Shown piece by piece: positions 21,095 to 32,058 of a DNA stretch of 64,000 nt. This stretch comes from Vibrio sp. 10N.286.49.B1 (GTDB lineage: Bacteria; Pseudomonadota; Gammaproteobacteria; Enterobacterales; Vibrionaceae), in the NCBI RefSeq assembly GCF_002873335.1, contig NZ_MCUW01000017.1:1-64000 (forward strand). Direction: 5' to 3'. Position numbers and translations under genes: made by a program. Each line of letters starts with the position of its first letter. Position 1 is the first letter of the stretch. The notes beneath the pieces were generated by a model. That model saw nothing but the letters and a program-made list of their open reading frames with translations. It was not told the origin of the DNA and searched no databases.

Positions 21095-22456
21095 ATGACA
21101 ACAGACACTATCGTGGCACAAGCCACTGCACCCGGCCGTGGTGGCGTCGGTATAATCCGCGTATCAGGCCCCAATGCCTCTCAAGTCGCTCTTGAGGTTA
21201 CGGGCCGAGCATTAAAGCCACGTTACGCTGAATACCTGGCATTCAAGTCTGACGATGGCACCGAGCTCGATCAAGGTATCGCGCTTTATTTCCCCAATCC
21301 GCACTCGTTTACTGGCGAAGACGTACTTGAGCTACAAGGCCACGGTGGCCCAGTCGTCATGGATATGTTGATTAAGCGAATCTTGTTAATACCCGGCGTT
21401 CGACCAGCAAGACCCGGTGAGTTTTCTGAACGCGCCTTTATGAACGACAAGATGGATCTGACACAAGCAGAGGCCATTGCTGATCTCATTGATGCCAGCT
21501 CTGAAGAAGCCGCGAAATCAGCCTTGCAATCGCTTCAGGGCGAGTTTTCTAAACGTATTAATGTGCTGGTGGATTCACTCATCCACCTCCGTATTTATGT
21601 TGAGGCTGCGATTGATTTTCCAGAAGAAGAAATCGACTTTCTCGCCGATGGTAAAGTATCGAAAGCGCTACAAGCTATTATCGACAACCTAGAAGCGGTA
21701 CGCAAAGAAGCAAACCAAGGTGCCATCATGCGAGAAGGCATGAAAGTGGTGATCGCCGGTCGTCCAAATGCCGGCAAATCAAGCCTACTCAATGCCTTGT
21801 CAGGTAAGCAATCTGCGATTGTCACCGACATCGCCGGCACAACAAGAGATGTGCTTAGAGAGCATATTCATATCGATGGAATGCCCCTGCATATCATCGA
21901 TACTGCAGGCTTACGTGAAGCCTCAGATGAGGTAGAAAAGATTGGTATTGAACGAGCATGGGAAGAGATAACCCAGGCCGATCGCGTGCTCTTTATGGTT
22001 GATGGCACGACGACGGATGCTACCGACCCAAAAGAAATTTGGCCTGACTTTATCGACCGACTCCCTGCGTCTATTGGTATTACCGTCATTCGCAATAAAG
22101 TCGATGAAACCAATGAAGCGCTCGGCATTTGCCACGTCAATGCCCCTACCCTTATTCGTCTTTCTGCACGAACGGGTGAAGGGGTTAACGCTTTACGAGA
22201 CCACTTAAAGTCTATCATGGGCTTTTCTGGCGCAAACGAGGGTGGCTTTATGGCTCGCCGTCGCCATCTTGATGCATTGGAACGCGCCGCAGAACATTTG
22301 GATATTGGTCAACAGCAACTTGAAGGCTATATGGCTGGCGAAATTTTAGCGGAAGAGCTCAGAATCACCCAACAACACCTTAATGAGATTACTGGTGAGT
22401 TCAATTCAGATGACCTGCTCGGTCGTATTTTCTCATCATTTTGTATTGGTAAATAA
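21095..22456 (+). CDS. mnmE: tRNA modification GTPase MnmE
   Basis: GTPase that works with MnmG (23361-25256 here) to install cmnm5/nm5 groups on wobble uridine 34. It has 453 aa: an N-terminal folate-binding domain, a helical domain, an inserted G domain with GRPNAGKSS at 222-230 and [20 protein letters not shown], and the invariant C-terminal CIGK that carries the catalytic cysteine. It has its own intergenic region after the yidC terminator, and mioC follows nine bases later. Confidence 0.98.
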   Translation: MTTDTIVAQATAPGRGGVGIIRVSGPNASQVALEVTGRALKPRYAEYLAFKSDDGTELDQGIALYFPNPHSFTGEDVLELQGHGGPVVMDMLIKRILLIPGVRPARPGEFSERAFMNDKMDLTQAEAIADLIDASSEEAAKSALQSLQGEFSKRINVLVDSLIHLRIYVEAAIDFPEEEIDFLADGKVSKALQAIIDNLEAVRKEANQGAIMREGMKVVIAGRPNAGKSSLLNALSGKQSAIVTDIAGTTRDVLREHIHIDGMPLHIIDTAGLREASDEVEKIGIERAWEEITQADRVLFMVDGTTTDATDPKEIWPDFIDRLPASIGITVIRNKVDETNEALGICHVNAPTLIRLSARTGEGVNALRDHLKSIMGFSGANEGGFMARRRHLDALERAAEHLDIGQQQLEGYMAGEILAEELRITQQHLNEITGEFNSDDLLGRIFSSFCIGK

Positions 22457-22465
22457 GGACATCAA

Positions 22466-22903
22466 ATGATCCACATCATCACAGGCAGTACACTTGGCGG
22501 CGCAGAGTATGTCGGCGATCACCTAAGCGACCTACTCCAAGAAAAAGGGCTACAAACCACGATCCATAATCAGCCACAAATAGCAGAAATAGAAGCCAAT
22601 GATATTTGGCTCATCATCACTTCGACGCATGGAGCAGGAGATTACCCGGATAATATTCAGCCCTTTATTGCCGGATTACAAAATATGCCACCACGCATGT
22701 CATCAGTAAAATACGCGGTCATTGCTATTGGAGACTCCAGTTACGATACTTTCTGCGCCGCTGGTAAACATGCGTTTGAGCTACTCGAAGACATTGGCGC
22801 AACACCGATCACCGATTGCTTAGAAATCGATATCCTAAGCGATCAAGTTCCTGAAGACACTGCCGAAGCCTGGCTCAACCAAAACCTCAATAAATTCCAA
22901 TAA
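22466..22903 (+). CDS. mioC: Flavodoxin-like protein MioC
   Basis: An FMN-binding flavodoxin-family protein of 145 aa; in E. coli it has been linked to biotin synthase electron transfer. The N-terminal phosphate-binding loop [16 protein letters not shown] and the [15 protein letters not shown] and [15 protein letters not shown] loops are clear. It is transcribed toward oriC and ends at a terminator directly bordering the origin, which limits transcription entering it. Confidence 0.95.
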   Translation: MIHIITGSTLGGAEYVGDHLSDLLQEKGLQTTIHNQPQIAEIEANDIWLIITSTHGAGDYPDNIQPFIAGLQNMPPRMSSVKYAVIAIGDSSYDTFCAAGKHAFELLEDIGATPITDCLEIDILSDQVPEDTAEAWLNQNLNKFQ

Positions 22904-22904
22904 A

Positions 22905-22930
22905 AAGAAGCGGCCTTGGCCGCTTTTTCT
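22905..22930 (+). terminator. Terminator between mioC and oriC
   Basis: AGCGGCC (22909-22915), loop TT and GGCCGCT (22918-22924) are followed by TTTTCTCT. It insulates oriC from mioC transcription. Confidence 0.8.
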
Positions 22931-22935
22931 CTAAT

Positions 22936-22944
22936 TGTGTATAA
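22936..22944 (-). other. DnaA box (R4-like)
   Basis: TGTGTATAA on the plus strand is a perfect TTATNCACA on the minus strand. It is the outermost box, next to the mioC terminator. Confidence 0.85.
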
Positions 22945-22992
22945 CTTCCCTTCTTTATTTATCCATTTTCTCAGCAAATAACAAAAAACTTC

Positions 22993-23001
22993 TGTGGATA
23001 A
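22993..23001 (-). other. DnaA box, consensus
   Basis: TGTGGATAA is the complement of the high-affinity TTATCCACA. Confidence 0.9.
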
Positions 23002-23031
23002 AACATGATCTTTCCAGTGTAAAACCTATAT

Positions 23032-23040
23032 TTATCCAAA
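23032..23040 (+). other. DnaA box, one mismatch (R3-like)
   Basis: TTATCCAAA differs at one position from the consensus and equals the sequence I recall for the E. coli R3 box. Confidence 0.65.
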
Positions 23041-23066
23041 TAGTAACTTTATCGTCAGGATCGACC

Positions 23067-23075
23067 TGTGCATAA
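23067..23075 (-). other. DnaA box (R2-like)
   Basis: TGTGCATAA is a perfect TTATNCACA on the minus strand. Confidence 0.85.
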
Positions 23076-23172
23076 GTAGCCATTTTGATCCCAGCTAATA
23101 CAGAACCAGATCAACGAAAGATCACAAGAATCGATCTTAAAAAGATCCATGGTTTTGTTGATCATTTTCCAC

Positions 23173-23181
23173 TTATCCACA
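23173..23181 (+). other. DnaA box (R1-like), next to the unwinding element
   Basis: TTATCCACA is the high-affinity consensus and lies immediately beside the AT-rich GATC repeats, in the opposite orientation to most other boxes. Confidence 0.9.
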
Positions 23182-23189
23182 GAAATGGT

Positions 23190-23250
23190 CGATCCTAATA
23201 ATAGATCTAATAAAAGATCATATATATAGATCCTTATTTAATAGTACTTA
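23190..23250. other. DNA unwinding element with GATC-headed AT-rich repeats
   Basis: The stretch contains four GATC sites at 23191, 23204, 23216 and 23229, spaced 12-13 bp, each heading an AT-rich tract (minus strand GATCTATTATTA, GATCTTTTATTA, GATCTATATATA). This is the pattern of the 13-mer repeats of enterobacterial origins. Confidence 0.85.
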
Positions 23251-23360
23251 TTCCTTTGATCCGAAAATTGTGAAAAGCGATGTTCTCGCCACAAGAAAAG
23301 CGGTAGAATACGTCTCCTTTTGGAAAGTCTACTTTGTCGATTGAATACTGAGGTCGGTTC

Positions 23361-25256
23361 ATGCTTTATCACGAAACATTTGATGTCATCATTGTCGGTG
23401 GCGGACATGCAGGAACGGAAGCCGCACTCGCATCTGCCCGCACAGGGCAAAAAACTCTTTTACTGACTCACAATATCGATACCTTGGGGCAGATGTCATG
23501 TAACCCCGCAATTGGCGGTATTGGTAAGGGACACTTAGTCAAAGAGGTCGATGCTATGGGTGGTTTGATGGCAAATGCTATCGATCATTCAGGTATTCAA
23601 TTTCGAACCTTAAACGCTTCAAAGGGCCCCGCGGTTAGAGCTACAAGGGCTCAAGCGGATCGCGCTCTTTACAAAGCTTATGTTCGTAGCGCTCTCGAAA
23701 ACACACCGAATTTGACGTTGTTTCAACAGTCGGTGGATGACTTAATTGTCGAAAATGATCAAATACGCGGCGTTGTGACTGAAATGGGTTTGAAGTTTCA
23801 TTCTCAAGCGGTCGTATTAACCGTTGGTACATTCCTCGGCGGTAAGATCCACATTGGAATGGAAAGCTCATCTGGTGGCCGTATGGGGGATCAACCTTCC
23901 ATCGCGCTCGCGGATCGATTGCGTGATTTGCCATTCAGAGTCGATCGCCTTAAAACCGGCACTCCACCTCGAATTGATGCTCGTAGCGTTGACTTATCTG
24001 CGCTAGAAACTCAACACGGTGATAACCCAACACCTGTATTTTCATTTGTTGGTAAGCGTGAACAGCATCCGACTCAAATACCATGTTTTATTACGCATAC
24101 CAATGAAAAAACACATGATGTTATTCGAGCTAACCTTGACCGCAGCCCTATGTATGCTGGTGTGATTGAAGGTATCGGACCGCGTTACTGTCCTTCGATT
24201 GAAGATAAAGTCATGCGTTTTGCTGATAAAAATAGTCATCAAATCTTCATCGAGCCTGAAGGACTAACGACGCATGAATTATACCCAAATGGCATTTCTA
24301 CAAGTTTGCCGTTTGATGTACAAATCCAGATTGTGCGTTCAATGAAAGGTTTTGAAAATGCTCATATTGTGCGCCCTGGCTATGCCATTGAGTATGATTT
24401 CTTTGATCCTAGAGATTTAAAGCAAACCTACGAAACCAAATTTATCCAAGGTTTGTTCTTTGCAGGACAAATTAATGGCACAACCGGTTATGAAGAAGCG
24501 GCCGCACAAGGTTTAATGGCCGGCCTCAATGCCAGTTTATTTAGCCAAGGCAAAGAAGGTTGGAGCCCTCGTCGTGACCAAGCCTATATGGGCGTATTGA
24601 TTGATGATTTATCAACAATGGGCACGAAAGAACCCTACCGTATGTTTACGTCTCGTGCGGAATATCGTTTGTTGTTGCGTGAAGACAATGCCGATATGCG
24701 CCTCACGGAGCAAGCAAGAAATCTAGGCCTTGTCGACGACAATCGTTGGCAGCGTTTTAATGAAAAAATGGAAAACCTCACCACAGAACGTCAGCGCTTG
24801 AAAGAAACTTGGGTTAACCCAAAATCTGAAGGTATTGATGCGTTAAATAACTTGGTGAAGTCGCCAATATCTCGAGAAGCAAGCGGTGAAGATCTGTTGA
24901 GAAGACCTGAGATCACCTATTCGTTGCTGACATCGCTTGATGCGTTCTCACCAGCAATTGAGGATCAACAAGCCGCAGAGCAAGTTGAGATCCAAGTGAA
25001 GTACGAGGGGTATATTCAAAGGCAGCAAGACGAGATCACCAAAGCTATGCGCCATGAAAATACCGTGATTCCAGATAACATTGATTACAGCGATGTGAGT
25101 GGTTTATCTAACGAAGTGGTGGCGAAACTGACAGAAGCTAAACCTGAAACGGTTGGCATTGCTTCACGCATTTCAGGTATTACTCCGGCGGCAATCTCAA
25201 TTATTCTTGTTTACCTCAAGAAGCAAGGCTTACTTAAAAAAGGCGAAGCGGCGTGA
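23361..25256 (+). CDS. mnmG: tRNA uridine 5-carboxymethylaminomethyl modification enzyme MnmG (GidA)
   Basis: An FAD- and NADH-dependent partner of MnmE in wobble uridine modification. It has 631 aa. The dinucleotide-binding [21 protein letters not shown] is at the N-terminus, [17 protein letters not shown] follows, and the MnmG signature [15 protein letters not shown] and [19 protein letters not shown] lie downstream. ATG 23361 is preceded by TGAGGT. It is the first gene beyond oriC and overlaps rsmG by four bases, forming the mnmG-rsmG unit. Confidence 0.98.
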   Translation: MLYHETFDVIIVGGGHAGTEAALASARTGQKTLLLTHNIDTLGQMSCNPAIGGIGKGHLVKEVDAMGGLMANAIDHSGIQFRTLNASKGPAVRATRAQADRALYKAYVRSALENTPNLTLFQQSVDDLIVENDQIRGVVTEMGLKFHSQAVVLTVGTFLGGKIHIGMESSSGGRMGDQPSIALADRLRDLPFRVDRLKTGTPPRIDARSVDLSALETQHGDNPTPVFSFVGKREQHPTQIPCFITHTNEKTHDVIRANLDRSPMYAGVIEGIGPRYCPSIEDKVMRFADKNSHQIFIEPEGLTTHELYPNGISTSLPFDVQIQIVRSMKGFENAHIVRPGYAIEYDFFDPRDLKQTYETKFIQGLFFAGQINGTTGYEEAAAQGLMAGLNASLFSQGKEGWSPRRDQAYMGVLIDDLSTMGTKEPYRMFTSRAEYRLLLREDNADMRLTEQARNLGLVDDNRWQRFNEKMENLTTERQRLKETWVNPKSEGIDALNNLVKSPISREASGEDLLRRPEITYSLLTSLDAFSPAIEDQQAAEQVEIQVKYEGYIQRQQDEITKAMRHENTVIPDNIDYSDVSGLSNEVVAKLTEAKPETVGIASRISGITPAAISIILVYLKKQGLLKKGEAA

Positions 25257-25885
25257 GCGCATTACTAACTAAATTAGAACAATTAATATCAGAAACATCT
25301 TTGCAAGTTTCTGATATTCAAAAAAAACAACTTGTCGCTTATGTTGAACTACTGCATAAATGGAATAAGGCATATAACCTAACCTCGGTTCGTCAACCTG
25401 AAGATATGTTAGTGAAACATATCTTAGATAGTATCGTGGTTGGTGAGCATATTGTCGGTGAGCGCTTTATTGATGTAGGTACGGGACCTGGACTGCCAGG
25501 TGTCCCTCTTGCCATCATGCATCCTAACAAAACGTTTGTTTTACTTGATAGTTTGGGGAAACGGATTCGTTTCATCAAACAGGTCGTTCATGAGTTAGGT
25601 ATCAAAAACGTCACCGCTGTACAGTCTCGCGTAGAAGAGTTTGACCCTGAAGGTGGGTTCGACGGCGTGTTAAGTCGAGCGTTTGCTTCAATGACCGATA
25701 TGGTTAATTGGTGTGAACATTTGCCTAAAGAGACGTCAGGACGCTTCTATGCGCTTAAAGGTCAGGTACATGAACAAGAAGTTTCTGACCTACCTGAGTG
25801 GTGTTCTGTGACCGATATCAAACCTTTGCAAGTTCCTGAGTTAGAAGGTGACCGTCATCTTGTAATCTTGTCCAAACAGGGATGA
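25253..25885 (+). CDS. rsmG: 16S rRNA (guanine527-N7)-methyltransferase RsmG (GidB)
   Basis: A SAM-dependent methyltransferase that forms m7G527 in 16S rRNA; loss gives low-level streptomycin resistance in other bacteria. It has 210 aa. [25 protein letters not shown] and the SAM motif [17 protein letters not shown] are characteristic, with LSRAFASM after. GTG at 25253 overlaps the mnmG stop, so translation is coupled. parA starts 13 bases after its stop. Confidence 0.97.
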   Translation: MSALLTKLEQLISETSLQVSDIQKKQLVAYVELLHKWNKAYNLTSVRQPEDMLVKHILDSIVVGEHIVGERFIDVGTGPGLPGVPLAIMHPNKTFVLLDSLGKRIRFIKQVVHELGIKNVTAVQSRVEEFDPEGGFDGVLSRAFASMTDMVNWCEHLPKETSGRFYALKGQVHEQEVSDLPEWCSVTDIKPLQVPELEGDRHLVILSKQG

Positions 25886-25898
25886 TGGAGAAGTTGTC

Positions 25899-26672
25899 GT
25901 GGGAAAAATTGTCGCTATCGCTAACCAAAAAGGTGGCGTAGGAAAAACAACTACATGTATTAATCTGGCGGCATCAATGGCTGCCACTAAGCGCAAAGTG
26001 TTGGTGATCGACTTAGATCCTCAAGGCAATGCTACAATGGCGAGTGGCGTAGACAAGTACCAAATCGAAACAACTGCTTACGATTTGTTAGTTGATGAGC
26101 TTCCTTTTGAACAAGTAGTCTGTAAGCACACATCCGGCCAGTACGACTTGATTGCGGCTAATGGTGACGTTACCGCGGCTGAAATCAAATTGATGGAAGT
26201 ATTTGCTAGAGAAGTGCGTCTAAAACATGCACTTGCACCAATCCGCGATAACTATGATTTCATCTTTATCGATTGTCCTCCCTCTCTCAACCTACTTACA
26301 ATTAACGCGATGGCAGCGGCAGATTCAGTTCTGGTACCGATGCAATGTGAGTATTTTGCGTTAGAGGGCCTAACCGCACTAATGGATACCATTAGTAAGT
26401 TAGCAGCCGTGGTGAATGAAAACCTCAAAATTGAAGGTTTACTGAGAACCATGTATGACCCACGCAATCGATTATCGAATGAGGTGTCCGATCAATTAAA
26501 AAAACACTTCGGTGATAAAGTGTACCGGACTGTCATCCCTAGGAATGTTCGACTCGCAGAAGCCCCTAGTCATGGTAAGCCAGCAATGTATTACGATAAG
26601 TATTCGGCTGGAGCTAAGGCTTACCTCGCCCTGGCGGGCGAGATGCTGAGACGTGAAGAAACACTGGTATAA
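25899..26672 (+). CDS. parA: Chromosome partitioning ATPase ParA (Soj)
   Basis: A Walker-type ATPase that binds the nucleoid and moves ParB-parS complexes, separating the origins. It has 257 aa. The deviant Walker A KGGVGKTT is at residues 11-18, IDLDPQGNATMASG follows, and FIDCPPSLNLLTINAMAAADSVLVPMQCEYFALEG is typical of chromosomal ParA1. The GTG at 25899 gives MGKIVAIANQKGG. It is transcribed with parB (23-base gap) directly after rsmG. Confidence 0.96.
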   Translation: MGKIVAIANQKGGVGKTTTCINLAASMAATKRKVLVIDLDPQGNATMASGVDKYQIETTAYDLLVDELPFEQVVCKHTSGQYDLIAANGDVTAAEIKLMEVFAREVRLKHALAPIRDNYDFIFIDCPPSLNLLTINAMAAADSVLVPMQCEYFALEGLTALMDTISKLAAVVNENLKIEGLLRTMYDPRNRLSNEVSDQLKKHFGDKVYRTVIPRNVRLAEAPSHGKPAMYYDKYSAGAKAYLALAGEMLRREETLV

Positions 26673-26695
26673 CACTCTTAAGGGAATTTGATTGA

Positions 26696-27577
26696 ATGTC
26701 TAAACGTGGTTTAGGAAAAGGACTCGATGCGCTGCTGTCAACGAGCTCTATGGCAAGAGAAAAACAGCAAGTCGCCAGTCAAAGCCAATCACTTTCTTCT
26801 GATGGTGATCTAACGGATTTACCCATTAATAGTCTGAAGCCAGGTGTTTATCAGCCTCGCAAAGACATGGCGCCTGAAGCACTCGAAGAGCTTGCAGCAT
26901 CGATTCAATCTCAAGGTATTATTCAGCCTATCGTGGTGCGTCAGGTCGATCACGAACAGTATGAGATTATTGCCGGTGAACGGCGCTGGCGGGCAGCCAG
27001 ACAAGCGGGACTAAAGCGCGTGCCTTGCATTATTAAAAATGTGCAAGACAAAGCCGCGATAGCCATGGCGTTGATTGAGAATATTCAACGTGAAGACTTA
27101 AATGCCATTGAAGAAGCTCAAGCACTAGAGCGCCTTCAAGATGAGTTTGAACTGACGCATCAACAAGTCGCAGAGGTTATCGGTAAATCTCGTACTGCCG
27201 TAACGAATTTATTGCGACTTAATCAACTCGAACAGCCGGTTAAAGCGCTAGTAGAGAATAAACACATTGATATGGGACACGCGAGGGCGCTATTGGCTCT
27301 TGAAGGTGAAGTGCAATGTGAAGCTGCGGATACGGTCGCAAAGAAGAATCTGACAGTGCGTCAGACAGAAGCTTTAGTTAAAAAATGCTTAAAACCGAAC
27401 GTTTCAGATGATAAACAGTCAGAAGATAGCGCAGCACAAGAAATATCGCTGCGTTTGAGTGAAAAGCTTGGAGCAAAGGTACTTTTGACTAGAAATGCAA
27501 GTGGAAAAGCGAAAGTAACGATAAGTCTTGATGAGCCTCACAAATTAGAGCAACTTATTGCCAAGCTTGAAAGCTAA
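26696..27577 (+). CDS. parB: Chromosome partitioning protein ParB (Spo0J)
   Basis: A CTPase and DNA-binding protein that nucleates at parS and spreads. It has 293 aa. MSKRGLGKGLDALLSTS opens it; the CTP-binding motifs appear as GIIQPIVVR and GERRWRAARQAGLKRVPCII (with the GERR box), followed by ALIENIQREDLNAIEEAQAL and a helix-turn-helix around LTHQQVAEVIGKSRTAVTNLLRL. The C-terminal dimerisation part is intact. A near-consensus parS lies in recF of this window. Confidence 0.96.
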   Translation: MSKRGLGKGLDALLSTSSMAREKQQVASQSQSLSSDGDLTDLPINSLKPGVYQPRKDMAPEALEELAASIQSQGIIQPIVVRQVDHEQYEIIAGERRWRAARQAGLKRVPCIIKNVQDKAAIAMALIENIQREDLNAIEEAQALERLQDEFELTHQQVAEVIGKSRTAVTNLLRLNQLEQPVKALVENKHIDMGHARALLALEGEVQCEAADTVAKKNLTVRQTEALVKKCLKPNVSDDKQSEDSAAQEISLRLSEKLGAKVLLTRNASGKAKVTISLDEPHKLEQLIAKLES

Positions 27578-27586
27578 ATGAGATAA

Positions 27587-27600
27587 TTGATATACATCAA
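27587..27600 (+). promoter_or_regulatory. FNR-type box 1 upstream of the atp operon
   Basis: TTGATATACATCAA matches all ten fixed positions of TTGATNNNNATCAA. It starts 10 bases after the parB stop. The flanking ATATCTT continues on its right (to 27607). Confidence 0.7.
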
Positions 27601-27631
27601 ATATCTTACTGTTATTTTTTATGAAAGATAT

Positions 27632-27645
27632 TTGATATCGATCAA
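27632..27645 (+). promoter_or_regulatory. FNR-type box 2 upstream of the atp operon
   Basis: TTGATATCGATCAA matches all ten fixed positions of the FNR consensus. Its centre is exactly 45 bp from box 1. It is preceded by AAGATAT, so that both boxes with their flanks form an inverted pair (27587-27607 and 27625-27645). Confidence 0.75.
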
Positions 27646-27652
27646 TTGTATG

Positions 27653-27711
27653 ACAATTGATTTTATGCGAAAGTTATTTGTATTACAATTGGTTTTTTGT
27701 GCGAAAGTTAT
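27653..27711 (+). repeat. Imperfect direct repeat in the atp promoter region
   Basis: ACAATTGATTTTATGCGAAAGTTAT (split for reading: ACAATTGATTTTA + TGCGAAAGTTAT, 27653-27677) recurs as ACAATTGGTTTTTT + GTGCGAAAGTTAT (27685-27711). The two copies lie 32 bp apart, three helical turns. CAATTG also occurs at 27643. The promoter probably lies here, but no single -10 stands out. Confidence 0.6.
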
Positions 27712-27841
27712 GCTTTTGTGAATAAAGTGCGTTTTTTTGATGCGCTTTGATTGCAAATACTTTGTTGGAACGTATAATTTTTGCGAATCTCGCGGCGCAA
27801 TATCTATTGCGTGTTGCGAATATAATAAAGGTAAAGAATAC

Positions 27842-28231
27842 ATGGTAGCAGTGCTAGCTAAACCAGGACGAGAGCTCGCAAAGCGATTGTTGCTGATTCA
27901 AGTGTGCGCGGTTACGTTTGTAGCTGTTGGAATGACAGTTGCCGTAAATGCTGAGTGGGGAATTTCAGCGCTGATTGGAGGTGGCATTTTTGTTATCGCC
28001 AATGCAACATTTGCGTTTTGTGCATTTCTGTTTAGTGGGGCTCGTGCTGCTCAAAAGGTAGCCGCGTCGTTCTATGCAGGAGCTGCATTGAAAATCCTCA
28101 TTACGGCGGCTCTATTTTCAATCGCTTACATGTATATTCAGGTGGAAGTACTTCCCTTGAATTTCACATTTTTACTGGCTCTCTTAATTAACCTTATGGC
28201 ACCAGTAATTGTCGTTAACAACAAAAAATAG
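27842..28231 (+). CDS. atpI: ATP synthase protein I
   Basis: A small membrane protein that helps assemble the c-ring; not part of the final complex. It has 129 aa with four predicted helices (AKRLLLIQVCAVTFVAVGMTV, WGISALIGGGIFVIANATF, then two more). The ATG at 27842 follows AAAGGTAAAGAATAC; the frame continues 35 codons upstream into AT-rich promoter DNA and that part is rejected. It is first of nine atp genes and stops eight bases before atpB. Confidence 0.92.
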   Translation: MVAVLAKPGRELAKRLLLIQVCAVTFVAVGMTVAVNAEWGISALIGGGIFVIANATFAFCAFLFSGARAAQKVAASFYAGAALKILITAALFSIAYMYIQVEVLPLNFTFLLALLINLMAPVIVVNNKK

Positions 28232-28236
28232 GATGA

Positions 28237-29046
<810 letters not shown>

Positions 29047-29082
29047 TTATTTAATTAACGCTTTTTATTTGGCCAACTTTAA

Positions 29083-29364
<282 letters not shown>

Positions 29365-29444
29365 TCAGCCTTTCTCAGACAGGTTTTGGACTTGTCACCT
29401 GATTAATTTTAGCTCGTCAATGAAACTTTAGAGGGGTAGCTGTT

Positions 29445-29915
29445 GTGAATATGAACGCAACTCTGCTAGGTCAAGCAATCTCATTCGCCATGTTTGTTTG
29501 GTTCTGCATGAAATATGTATGGCCACCAATTATGAATGCGATTGAAGAGCGTCAGAAAAAAATTGCTGACGGTCTTATGGCAGCTGAAAGAGCTGCAAAG
29601 GACTTGGATCTAGCTCAAGCCAACGCTTCTGACCAAATGAAAGAAGCGAAGCGCACTGCAACTGAGATCATTGAGCAGGCAAATAAGCGTAAAGCACAAA
29701 TTGTTGATGAAGCTCGTGAAGAAGCTCTGACTGAACGTCAGAACATCTTGACGCAAGCGGATGCAGAAATTGAAGCTGAACGTAACCGTGCCCGCGATGA
29801 GCTGCGCAAACAAGTTGCAACTCTGGCTGTAGCTGGTGCTGAGAAAATCCTTGAGCGCAGTATCGATAAAGATGCGCAAAAAGATATTCTTGATAACATT
29901 ACTGCAAAACTTTAG
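29445..29915 (+). CDS. atpF: ATP synthase F0 subunit b
   Basis: The peripheral stalk subunit: one N-terminal transmembrane helix ([21 protein letters not shown]) and a long charged coiled coil to residue 156. It is 156 aa, equal to E. coli AtpF. The start is GTG at 29445 after GAGGGG; the next in-frame ATG is two codons later. It lies 80 bp after atpE, the longest gap inside the F0 part, and 14 bp before atpH. Confidence 0.97.
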   Translation: MNMNATLLGQAISFAMFVWFCMKYVWPPIMNAIEERQKKIADGLMAAERAAKDLDLAQANASDQMKEAKRTATEIIEQANKRKAQIVDEAREEALTERQNILTQADAEIEAERNRARDELRKQVATLAVAGAEKILERSIDKDAQKDILDNITAKL

Positions 29916-29929
29916 AGCGAGGGGCGAAC

Positions 29930-30463
29930 ATGTCTGAACTGACAACAATTGCACGCCCCTATGCTAAAGCAGCCTTTGACTTTGCGGTGGAAAAGAATGC
30001 ACTAGACCAATGGGTCGATATGCTAACTTTCGCCGCTGAAATCGCGAGTAATGAAAATATTGCAGACCTGCTGTCAGGTTCTGTGACTGCGAATAAAATT
30101 GCAGATATTTTTATCACTGTTGGCGGTGAACAGTTTGATGAATTTGGCCAAAACTTAGTAAAAGTGATGGCTGAAAATGGTCGATTAGCAGTATTGCCTG
30201 CTGTGTTAGTTGAGTTTGTTGTGCTGAAAAAACAGCACGAAAAACTCATCGATGTAGATGTTGTGTCTGCAAGCGAGCTAACCAACGAGCAAACCGCAGA
30301 GATCAGCAGCAAACTTGAAACACGCTTTGAGCGTAAAGTTAAGCTGAATTGCAGTGTAGATGAGACCCTACTTGGTGGGGTTATTATTCGAGCCGGAGAT
30401 CTTGTAATTGATAACTCAGCACGCGGTCGTTTGAACCGCCTGAGTGATGCAATGCAGTCTTGA
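29930..30463 (+). CDS. atpH: ATP synthase F1 subunit delta
   Basis: Links the peripheral stalk to the top of F1. It has 177 aa. [21 protein letters not shown] is the family N-terminus, and [33 protein letters not shown] the conserved C-terminus. Gaps of 14 and 12 bases separate it from atpF and atpA. Confidence 0.97.
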   Translation: MSELTTIARPYAKAAFDFAVEKNALDQWVDMLTFAAEIASNENIADLLSGSVTANKIADIFITVGGEQFDEFGQNLVKVMAENGRLAVLPAVLVEFVVLKKQHEKLIDVDVVSASELTNEQTAEISSKLETRFERKVKLNCSVDETLLGGVIIRAGDLVIDNSARGRLNRLSDAMQS

Positions 30464-30475
30464 TGGGGATGGAGC

Positions 30476-32017
30476 ATGCAACTTAATTCCACAGAAATTA
30501 GCGACCTAATCAAGCAACGTATCGAATCGTTCGACGTTGTAAGTGAAGCTCGTAATGAAGGTACTATCGTTTCGGTAAGCGATGGTATCATTCGCATCCA
30601 CGGCCTAGCGGACGTGATGCAAGGCGAAATGATTGAACTACCGGGTGGCTGTTACGCACTTGCACTTAACCTCGAGCGTGACTCGGTTGGTGCGGTAGTA
30701 ATGGGACCATATGCCAACCTTAGAGAAGGCATGAAAGTAACCGGAACTGGTCGTATTCTTGAAGTACCAGTTGGTCCTGAAATGCTTGGTCGTGTTGTTA
30801 ACACACTAGGTGAGCCGATTGACGGTAAAGGTCCAATTGAAGCGAAGCTTACGTCACCAGTAGAAGTGATTGCACCTGGCGTAATCGACCGTAAATCGGT
30901 CGATCAACCAGTACAAACCGGCTATAAGTCTGTTGACTCAATGATCCCAATCGGTCGTGGTCAACGTGAACTTATTATCGGTGACCGTCAGATTGGTAAA
31001 ACAGCACTGGCGATCGACTCAATCATTAACCAGAAAGATTCTGGTATCTTCTCTATCTATGTAGCGATTGGCCAAAAGGCATCAACAATTGCAAACGTAG
31101 TACGCAAACTGGAAGAGCATGGCGCGCTAGCAAACACAGTTGTGGTTGTTGCGTCGGCATCTGAATCTGCTGCACTTCAATACCTGGCTCCATACTCAGG
31201 TTGTGCAATGGGTGAGTACTTCCGTGACCGTGGTGAAGATGCACTGATTGTTTATGATGACTTATCTAAGCAAGCCGTCGCTTACCGTCAGATCTCTCTA
31301 CTATTGAAACGTCCACCTGGCCGTGAGGCTTTCCCTGGTGATGTATTCTACCTTCACTCTCGTCTTCTAGAGCGTGCAGCTCGTGTAAGCGAAGAGTACG
31401 TAGAGCGTTTCACAAACGGTGAAGTAAAAGGTAAGACTGGTTCTTTGACCGCTCTTCCTATTATCGAAACCCAAGCTGGTGATGTATCTGCATTCGTACC
31501 GACAAACGTAATCTCGATTACTGATGGTCAGATCTTCCTACAAACTGAAGCATTCAACTCGGGCGTACGCCCTGCCGTTGACCCTGGTATTTCAGTTTCT
31601 CGTGTAGGTGGTGCAGCTCAGACTAAGATTATCAAGAAGCTATCGGGTGGTATTCGTACTGCACTAGCGGCTTATCGTGAGCTAGCGGCGTTTGCTCAGT
31701 TCTCATCTGATCTAGATGAAGCAACTAAGCGTCAGCTAAACCACGGTCAAAAAGTTACTGAGCTAATGAAGCAGAAGCAATACGCTCCTATGTCAGTATT
31801 TGACCAAGCGCTAGTGATCTTTGCGGCGGAACGTGGTTACTTGGAAGATGTAGAAATCAATAAGATTCTAGACTTCGAAGCTGCGTTACTATCGTACGCT
31901 CAAATCCAGTATGCTGATCTTATTACAGAGATCAACACAACGGGTGCTTACAACAAAGAAATCGAAGCGCAGCTGAAAACGCTGACGGACGATTTCAAAG
32001 CAACCCAGACTTGGTAA
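30476..32017 (+). CDS. atpA: ATP synthase F1 subunit alpha
   Basis: Regulatory nucleotide-binding subunit of the F1 hexamer, 513 aa as in E. coli. [21 protein letters not shown] opens it; the Walker A is [13 protein letters not shown] near residue 170, and [19 protein letters not shown] carries the conserved arginine region. GGATGGAGC precedes the ATG. Codon use is strongly biased, as expected for an abundant protein. Confidence 0.99.
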   Translation: MQLNSTEISDLIKQRIESFDVVSEARNEGTIVSVSDGIIRIHGLADVMQGEMIELPGGCYALALNLERDSVGAVVMGPYANLREGMKVTGTGRILEVPVGPEMLGRVVNTLGEPIDGKGPIEAKLTSPVEVIAPGVIDRKSVDQPVQTGYKSVDSMIPIGRGQRELIIGDRQIGKTALAIDSIINQKDSGIFSIYVAIGQKASTIANVVRKLEEHGALANTVVVVASASESAALQYLAPYSGCAMGEYFRDRGEDALIVYDDLSKQAVAYRQISLLLKRPPGREAFPGDVFYLHSRLLERAARVSEEYVERFTNGEVKGKTGSLTALPIIETQAGDVSAFVPTNVISITDGQIFLQTEAFNSGVRPAVDPGISVSRVGGAAQTKIIKKLSGGIRTALAAYRELAAFAQFSSDLDEATKRQLNHGQKVTELMKQKQYAPMSVFDQALVIFAAERGYLEDVEINKILDFEAALLSYAQIQYADLITEINTTGAYNKEIEAQLKTLTDDFKATQTW

Positions 32018-32058
32018 TTAGTGGGTGACCTTTTGGTCACCGCTTATGGAGAGTAACG

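Larger units (their letters stand above)
22931..23345. other. oriC: Chromosomal replication origin oriC
   Basis: The gap between mioC and mnmG holds the origin. It has four perfect DnaA boxes (TTATNCACA or its complement) and one TTATCCAAA box, 13 GATC sites between 23007 and 23261, and an AT-rich element next to mnmG. The layout (mioC, spaced boxes, box next to the AT-rich 13-mers, mnmG) is the same as in E. coli and V. cholerae oriCI. Dam methylation and SeqA binding are expected from the GATC density. An IHF site could not be placed with confidence. Confidence 0.95.

Noticed and set aside
23145..23170. IHF site near the R1-like DnaA box
   Set aside because: TTGATC with an AT-rich flank fits only part of the IHF consensus.
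27596..27636. Hairpin ATCAAATATCTT / AAGATATTTGAT as parB terminator
   Set aside because: The T-run lies in the loop, none follows the stem, and both arms are better explained as FNR boxes with flanks.
27737..27841. N-terminal extension of atpI
   Set aside because: Covers AT-rich promoter DNA; the ATG at 27842 has a ribosome binding site.
29959..30597. Long minus-strand open frame opposite atpH/atpA (212 codons)
   Set aside because: Serine/threonine-rich antisense reading of highly biased atp codons; no start signal.
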